64,000 bases of DNA from Azoarcus sp. (GTDB taxonomy: Bacteria > Pseudomonadota > Gammaproteobacteria > Burkholderiales > Rhodocyclaceae), in the NCBI GenBank assembly GCA_030604735.1, contig JAUVVG010000005.1:62001-126000 (forward strand), in the 5' to 3' direction. Below are positions 59,634 to 64,000 of this stretch, in pieces. Position 1 is the stretch's first letter, and each line of letters begins with the position of its first letter. Position numbers and translations under genes: made by a program. The notes below the pieces were generated by a model that saw nothing but the letters and a program-made list of their open reading frames with translations, was not told where the DNA came from and did not search any database.

Positions 59634-62600
59634 GTGTCATGGCATAACTTGCGGTACCCTCCGGTTGAGCGTGTCAGTGCTGAAGAAGAATCCGTGTCCC
59701 GAACTCGCCGATTACAAACGAACTTCGCCCATCTTGAACAGCACGATACCCAACTCGTGCGATTGGGCATGTTGGCGGAGCGGTACTTCAGTGATGATCC
59801 AAACACCACACTGTTGAAGCTGCGTCAGCTCGCAGAGTTACTCGCCCAGTTGGTGGCTTCCCGTACCGGACTGGCCGGCCCCGTGGAGGAGAACCAGTAC
59901 GAGTTGTTGCGGCGCCTCCAAGGTGAAGGGGTACTTCCCCGAGAGGTTGCTCAGCTCTTTGGCGAGATACGCCGAACGGGCAATGCAGCCAATCATGCAT
60001 TGTCAGGTGACCATGGAACAGCACTCAACGCGCTGAAGATTTGTTGGCAGCTTGGGCTATGGTTCCATCGGACATTTCGAGACCCCGCGTATAGGTCCGG
60101 TCCTTTCGTTCCTCCGGTCGCTTCGGAGCTTGAGAATTCTGCTCTGCGGGACGAACTGAGCGAACTGACTCGGCAGCTTGACGAATACCGCCTAACGCAC
60201 AGCGAAACCGAAGAACGTTTGCAGTCACTGGAAGCAGAACTTGCTGCAGCCCGGGATGAACAGTCGTTCTGGTCCCAGATGGCCAGTGAGGTCGAGCAAG
60301 AGAAGGTCGCGTTGGCAGAGCGCCTTGCATCGTTGCAGCTCGAGGCAGAATCTCAACCGAAGGGCTATCGAATTCAGTTTGCACAAGCGGCGGATGTCGC
60401 GGCCGAGTCGCTCGTGCTCGACGAACCGGGGACGCGAAAGCTCATCGACGCGCAGCTTCGCGAGGCCGGGTGGGAGGCGGATAGTGCGTGCCTCAGATAT
60501 GGCAAGGGTGTGCGGCCTGAGAAAGGCCGAAATCTCGCCATTGCCGAGTGGCCCACGGAAACAGGCCCTGCAGACTATGTGCTTTTCGTGGGGTTGATGC
60601 CGGTCGCAACGGTGGAGGCCAAGCGCAGGAACAAGAACGTATCGGGTGCGCTGCAGCAGGCCAAGCGCTACAGCCGCGGTTTCACCCCAAGTCCTGAGAC
60701 CGTGCTGCCGGGCGAGAACTGGGGCCACCTGGGTGAGTATCGAATTCCGTTTGCGTTCTCCGCCAACGGCAGACCCTATCTTCGGCAGCTCGCCACACAC
60801 TCGGGTATCTGGTTCTGCGACCTGCGCCGGCCTGATAATCTGGGCCACGCGCTCGATGGCTGGCGAACCCCGCCCGGGCTCATGGCACTGCTGAGGCTCG
60901 ATGAAGAGTCTGCACACGCGAAACTCGCCGCCGCTCCATTCAACTTCGGATTTCCGCTGCGTCCGTATCAGCAGAATGCTATCCGGGCTGTGGAGGAAGG
61001 CGTTGCCGCCGGCAAGCGAGAGTTGCTGCTAGCTATGGCCACCGGCACGGGCAAGACCAAAACCTGTATCGCGCTGATATACCGTCTGCTCAAGGCACAG
61101 CGCTTTCATCGGGTTCTTTTTCTGGTTGACCGCTCGGCTCTAGGTGAGCAGGCGGCCAATGCCTTCAAAGATACGCGGATGGAGAACCTCACCACATTCG
61201 CGGACATCTTCGGCATCAAGGAACTCGATGTGCAATCGCCTGACACCGACACGAAAGTCCATATCGCGACCGTGCAGGGGATGGTCAAACGCATCCTGTT
61301 CCCTGCTGAGGATTCCACACCACCAGCTGTAGACCAATACGACTGTATCGTCGTTGACGAATGCCACCGAGGTTACCTGCTCGACCGCGAGCTGTCCGAC
61401 ACTGAGCTGGGTTTCCGAGGATTCGAGGATTACGTCTCCAAGTATCGCCGGGTTCTCGACTGGTTTGACGCGGTTAAGGTTGGCCTCACGGCTACGCCGG
61501 CACTGCATACTTCACAGATCTTCGGACCGCCAATCTTCAACTACAGCTATCGTGAGGCGGTCATCGATGGCTATTTGGTCGATTACGAACCTCCGATTCA
61601 AATCCGCACCCGCCTGTCGGACGAGGGTATCAAGTGGCGTGCTGGCGAGGAGCTCAAGGTCTACGATGTTCGTACGAGTCAGGTTGACCTTTTTCGTGCA
61701 CCCGATGAAATCAAGCTCGAAGTTGAGGACTTCAATCGTAAAGTCATTACTCGGGATTTCAATCGAACCGTATGTGAGTACCTCGCGACGGAACTCGATC
61801 CGGAAGGCAAGCGCAAGACGTTGATTTTTTGCGCTACCGACGAACATGCTGACATGGTGGTGGATCTGCTCAAACAGGCTTTTGCCGGTCAGTACGGCAG
61901 CGTCGATGACGATGCGGTCATCAAGATTACCGGTGCTGCTGACAAACCCCTCGAGTTGATTCGACGGTTCAAGAACGAGCTTCTTCCGAATGTGGCTGTG
62001 ACGGTCGATTTGCTCACGACAGGTATCGATGTACCCGCAATCTGTAACTTGGTCTTCTTGCGGCGTATCGCTAGCCGCATACTCTTCGATCAGATGCTCG
62101 GGCGTGCCACGAGGTTATGTGAAGAGCTGGAGAAGGAGACGTTCCGGGTATTCGATGCGGTGAGAATATTTGAGGCGCTCGAGGGCATGACCGCAATGCG
62201 GCCGGTCGTAGTTGATCCGAACGTCACCTTCACTCGACTGGCCAATGAGTTGGCCACGCTCTCGGATGAGGAGGCTCAGACGCTCGCGCGCGAGCAGTTT
62301 CTGGCGAAGCTCCAGCGCAAGAAGCGCCACCTGAGCGAGAAAGCGGAGCGCGAGTTTGAGACCAAGGCGGGCATGAGCCCGGATGCGTTCGTCAGCCGCT
62401 TGCGTGAGATGAATCTGACGGAGGTTGCTGCCTGGTTCGCAGCCAACCCCGATCTTGGCGAGATTCTAGACAGAAAGGGGGATGGTCCTCGACAACCAGT
62501 GTTTATTTCCGAACATGATGACGAGTTCGTTAGCGCCGAACCGGGTTTTGGTAAGGCGACGAAGCCTGCGGACTACCTCGAGGACTTCGCAAGTTTCGTT

Positions 62601-63089
62601 CGCAGTCACTCCAACGATATTCCCGCACTCACGGTTGTCCTGACTCGGCCGCGGGAGCTCACCCGAAAACAACTGAAAGAGCTGATGCTGGAGCTCGACA
62701 AAGCTGGCTTCACTGAGGCTAACCTGGATACTGCATGGCGTCAGATGACCAACCAGGATATTGCTGCCCGCATCGTCGGCTACATCCGCAAGGCTGCGAT
62801 GGGTGACGCGCTGATACCCTGGTCGGAACGCGTCGATCGGGCTTTGCACGGTATCCTTGCGTCCCGATCGTGGACGGGGCCGCAGCGCGAGTGGCTCAAA
62901 CGTATTGCAGCGCAGACCAGAGCCAACTTGCTTGTGGATCGGGAGGCGCTGGATGATCCTGACCTTGTGTTCAAGCGTGAGGGTGGCGGATTCAACAGGC
63001 TTGATCGGATTTTCGAGGGACATTTGACGGATGTCCTCTACACCTTCAACGAATCGCTTTGGCGGAAGACCGAAGCGCCAGCCGCATGA
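59634..63089 (+). CDS. hsdR: type I restriction enzyme R subunit
   Basis: A 1151-residue translocase-nuclease. The N-terminal DUF4145-like region (about 35-145, LGMLAERYFSDDPNTTLLKLRQLAELL) is common in this subgroup, then a coiled coil (about 160-235). The nuclease site is in PVATVEAKRRNKN (E-x-K). Helicase motifs are MATGTGKTKTCIAL (Walker A), CIVVDECHRG (DECH box), GLTATPALHT and LLTTGIDVPAICNLVF. The start could be the GTG at 59634 or 59694; homology begins near 59694. It ends 16 bases before hsdM, so R precedes M in the operon. Confidence 0.93.
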   Translation: MSWHNLRYPPVERVSAEEESVSRTRRLQTNFAHLEQHDTQLVRLGMLAERYFSDDPNTTLLKLRQLAELLAQLVASRTGLAGPVEENQYELLRRLQGEGVLPREVAQLFGEIRRTGNAANHALSGDHGTALNALKICWQLGLWFHRTFRDPAYRSGPFVPPVASELENSALRDELSELTRQLDEYRLTHSETEERLQSLEAELAAARDEQSFWSQMASEVEQEKVALAERLASLQLEAESQPKGYRIQFAQAADVAAESLVLDEPGTRKLIDAQLREAGWEADSACLRYGKGVRPEKGRNLAIAEWPTETGPADYVLFVGLMPVATVEAKRRNKNVSGALQQAKRYSRGFTPSPETVLPGENWGHLGEYRIPFAFSANGRPYLRQLATHSGIWFCDLRRPDNLGHALDGWRTPPGLMALLRLDEESAHAKLAAAPFNFGFPLRPYQQNAIRAVEEGVAAGKRELLLAMATGTGKTKTCIALIYRLLKAQRFHRVLFLVDRSALGEQAANAFKDTRMENLTTFADIFGIKELDVQSPDTDTKVHIATVQGMVKRILFPAEDSTPPAVDQYDCIVVDECHRGYLLDRELSDTELGFRGFEDYVSKYRRVLDWFDAVKVGLTATPALHTSQIFGPPIFNYSYREAVIDGYLVDYEPPIQIRTRLSDEGIKWRAGEELKVYDVRTSQVDLFRAPDEIKLEVEDFNRKVITRDFNRTVCEYLATELDPEGKRKTLIFCATDEHADMVVDLLKQAFAGQYGSVDDDAVIKITGAADKPLELIRRFKNELLPNVAVTVDLLTTGIDVPAICNLVFLRRIASRILFDQMLGRATRLCEELEKETFRVFDAVRIFEALEGMTAMRPVVVDPNVTFTRLANELATLSDEEAQTLAREQFLAKLQRKKRHLSEKAEREFETKAGMSPDAFVSRLREMNLTEVAAWFAANPDLGEILDRKGDGPRQPVFISEHDDEFVSAEPGFGKATKPADYLEDFASFVRSHSNDIPALTVVLTRPRELTRKQLKELMLELDKAGFTEANLDTAWRQMTNQDIAARIVGYIRKAAMGDALIPWSERVDRALHGILASRSWTGPQREWLKRIAAQTRANLLVDREALDDPDLVFKREGGGFNRLDRIFEGHLTDVLYTFNESLWRKTEAPAA

Positions 63090-63105
63090 CTTTCTCGAGA
63101 GCTGA

Positions 63106-64000
63106 ATGACCACCCACGACATTGTCGGAAAACTCTGGAACCTGTGTAACGTCCTCAAAGACGACGGCGTCACTTTTCACCAGTATGTGACCGAGCTGAC
63201 CTACCTGCTCTTTCTGAAGATGGCGCAGGAAACTGGAACCGAGGACCAACTACCTGAAGGCTACCGTTGGGCCGACCTCGAAGCGCGGGCAGCGCCCGAC
63301 CGTCTCGAGTTCTACAAGATTCTGCTCATTCATCTCGGTACGCACGGCTCGATGCTGGTGAAGGAGATATTCGCCAACGCCAGTAGCTTCATCCGCAAAC
63401 CGGCGACTCTTTCAACCTTGGTCGCTGAAATCGACAAGCTAGACTGGTACAGCGCGCGGCAGGAAGGCTTGGGTGACCTGTATGAAGGCTTGCTCGAGAA
63501 GAACGCGAGCGAGAAGAAATCCGGTGCGGGGCAGTATTTCACCCCACGCGCACTTATTGACAGCATGGTCTCCGTCATGAAACCCACTCTGGATGATGTC
63601 ATCCAGGACCCGGCAGCAGGTACGGGTGGGTTTCTGATTGCGGCCAATCACTGGCTTCGTGCGCATACAGACCCCGATAGCTGGACCGAGGCACAACAGC
63701 GCAAGTACCGGCGCAATACCTTCTTCGGTATGGAGCATGTTCAGGACACGCATCGCCTGGCGCTGATGAACCTGATGCTTCATGGGATAGACAGCGACCC
63801 GGAGGCCGGCGGAATTCACTACGGAGATACGCTGAGTCCCGAGGGTCAGGCGCTGCCCAAGGCTACGCTGATTCTCACGAATCCGCCCTTCGGCACTAAG
63901 AAGGGCGGTGGTCTTCCGAGCCGCGATGACTTCACCTACCCGACTAGCAACAAGCAGTTCGCGTTCCTGCAGCACATCTACCGTGGGCTGCGACCGGGTG
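63106..64000 (+). CDS. hsdM: type I modification methyltransferase M subunit (partial)
   Basis: Runs off the right window edge; 298 residues are visible from the ATG at 63106 (MTTHDIVGKLWNLCNVLKDD). The N-terminal HsdM helical domain has FHQYVTELTYLLFLKMAQE. The methyltransferase domain shows GAGQYFTPRALIDSMV (about residue 139), motif I DPAAGTGGFLIAAN (about 167) and motif IV NPPFG (259-263), as expected of an N6-adenine methyltransferase. An hsdS specificity gene is expected downstream, outside the window. Confidence 0.93.
   Translation, partial: MTTHDIVGKLWNLCNVLKDDGVTFHQYVTELTYLLFLKMAQETGTEDQLPEGYRWADLEARAAPDRLEFYKILLIHLGTHGSMLVKEIFANASSFIRKPATLSTLVAEIDKLDWYSARQEGLGDLYEGLLEKNASEKKSGAGQYFTPRALIDSMVSVMKPTLDDVIQDPAAGTGGFLIAANHWLRAHTDPDSWTEAQQRKYRRNTFFGMEHVQDTHRLALMNLMLHGIDSDPEAGGIHYGDTLSPEGQALPKATLILTNPPFGTKKGGGLPSRDDFTYPTSNKQFAFLQHIYRGLRPG

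Larger units (their letters stand above)
47892..64000. mobile_element. Tn7-like transposon island next to gyrB (right boundary not seen)
   Basis: This span holds a TnsA-TnsB-TnsC-TniQ operon, probable defence genes and a type I restriction system. Its composition and gene content differ from the flanking core genes. The left boundary is set at the TGTAGC terminus beside gyrB, where Tn7-type repeat motifs lie. The distal end was not recognised and is probably beyond the window. Orientation is unusual: tnsA, normally next to the transposon's right end, is far from gyrB, and genes lie on both sides of the tns operon. The island could be composite (see the mini-element at 47892-48244). Confidence 0.65.

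Noticed and set aside
47887-64000. CRISPR-associated transposon (CAST)
   Set aside because: The TniQ is long and TnsD-like, and no cas gene or regularly spaced repeat was seen in the window. A locus beyond 64 kb cannot be excluded.

Overview
The window is a high-GC proteobacterial chromosome segment that includes the replication-origin neighbourhood. Three gene orders point to Betaproteobacteria, most likely near Rhodocyclales: rpmH-rnpA-yidD-yidC-mnmE back to back with dnaA-dnaN-gyrB and no recF; rsmB-DUF4390-ntrY-ntrX next to trkA-trkH; and metX-metW. The taxon is inferred from gene order and protein resemblance only.

Layout. 1-11.8 kb holds housekeeping and envelope genes: a membrane protein fragment, a GNAT acetyltransferase, the ABC-F ATPase ybiT, yqhA, an opgG-(small gene)-opgH glucan operon, a DnaQ-type exonuclease with a cNMP/CBS/nucleotidyltransferase regulator, and a BCCT osmolyte transporter. 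12-14.4 kb is a PTS phosphorelay (EIIA-Man, HPr, EI) with no permease gene here. 14.4-16.2 kb is metX-metW behind a promoter, a SAM-II riboswitch and a terminator-like hairpin. 17-22.8 kb carries a PAS-GGDEF-EAL protein, a SMUG-type glycosylase, a beta-carbonic anhydrase and a ROK kinase. From 22.9 to 42.3 kb every gene lies on the minus strand: priA, hemE, trkH, trkA, an Fe-S protein, ntrX, ntrY, DUF4390, rsmB, speE, speD, a TauE-type exporter, mnmE, yidC, yidD, rnpA, rpmH. dnaA, dnaN and gyrB then run on the plus strand, so the divergence at about 42.3-42.6 kb is the natural origin-side boundary. Two parS-like sites lie at 37.3 and 38.5 kb.

From 47.9 kb to the window end the character changes: lower GC, many small or unfamiliar genes, and a Tn7-like transposition operon (tnsA, tnsB, tnsC, tniQ/tnsD-like) on the minus strand at 52.0-57.6 kb. 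A Tn7-type end motif starts 6 bases after the gyrB stop codon, so the 3' end of gyrB may be the attachment site. Around the operon are a TIR-like protein (PF10137 type), a membrane protein, a PD-(D/E)xK nuclease divergent from tnsA, a HEPN plus OST-HTH/LOTUS-like protein, and the start of a type I restriction system (hsdR, hsdM cut by the window edge). This reads as a defence-loaded Tn7-like island. The far end lies outside the window or was not recognised. A second candidate boundary (GCTACA plus the 5-bp repeat CTGTT) at 48.24 kb suggests that a 353-bp mini-element may sit between gyrB and the rest. No CRISPR array, cas gene, tRNA or rRNA was recognised.
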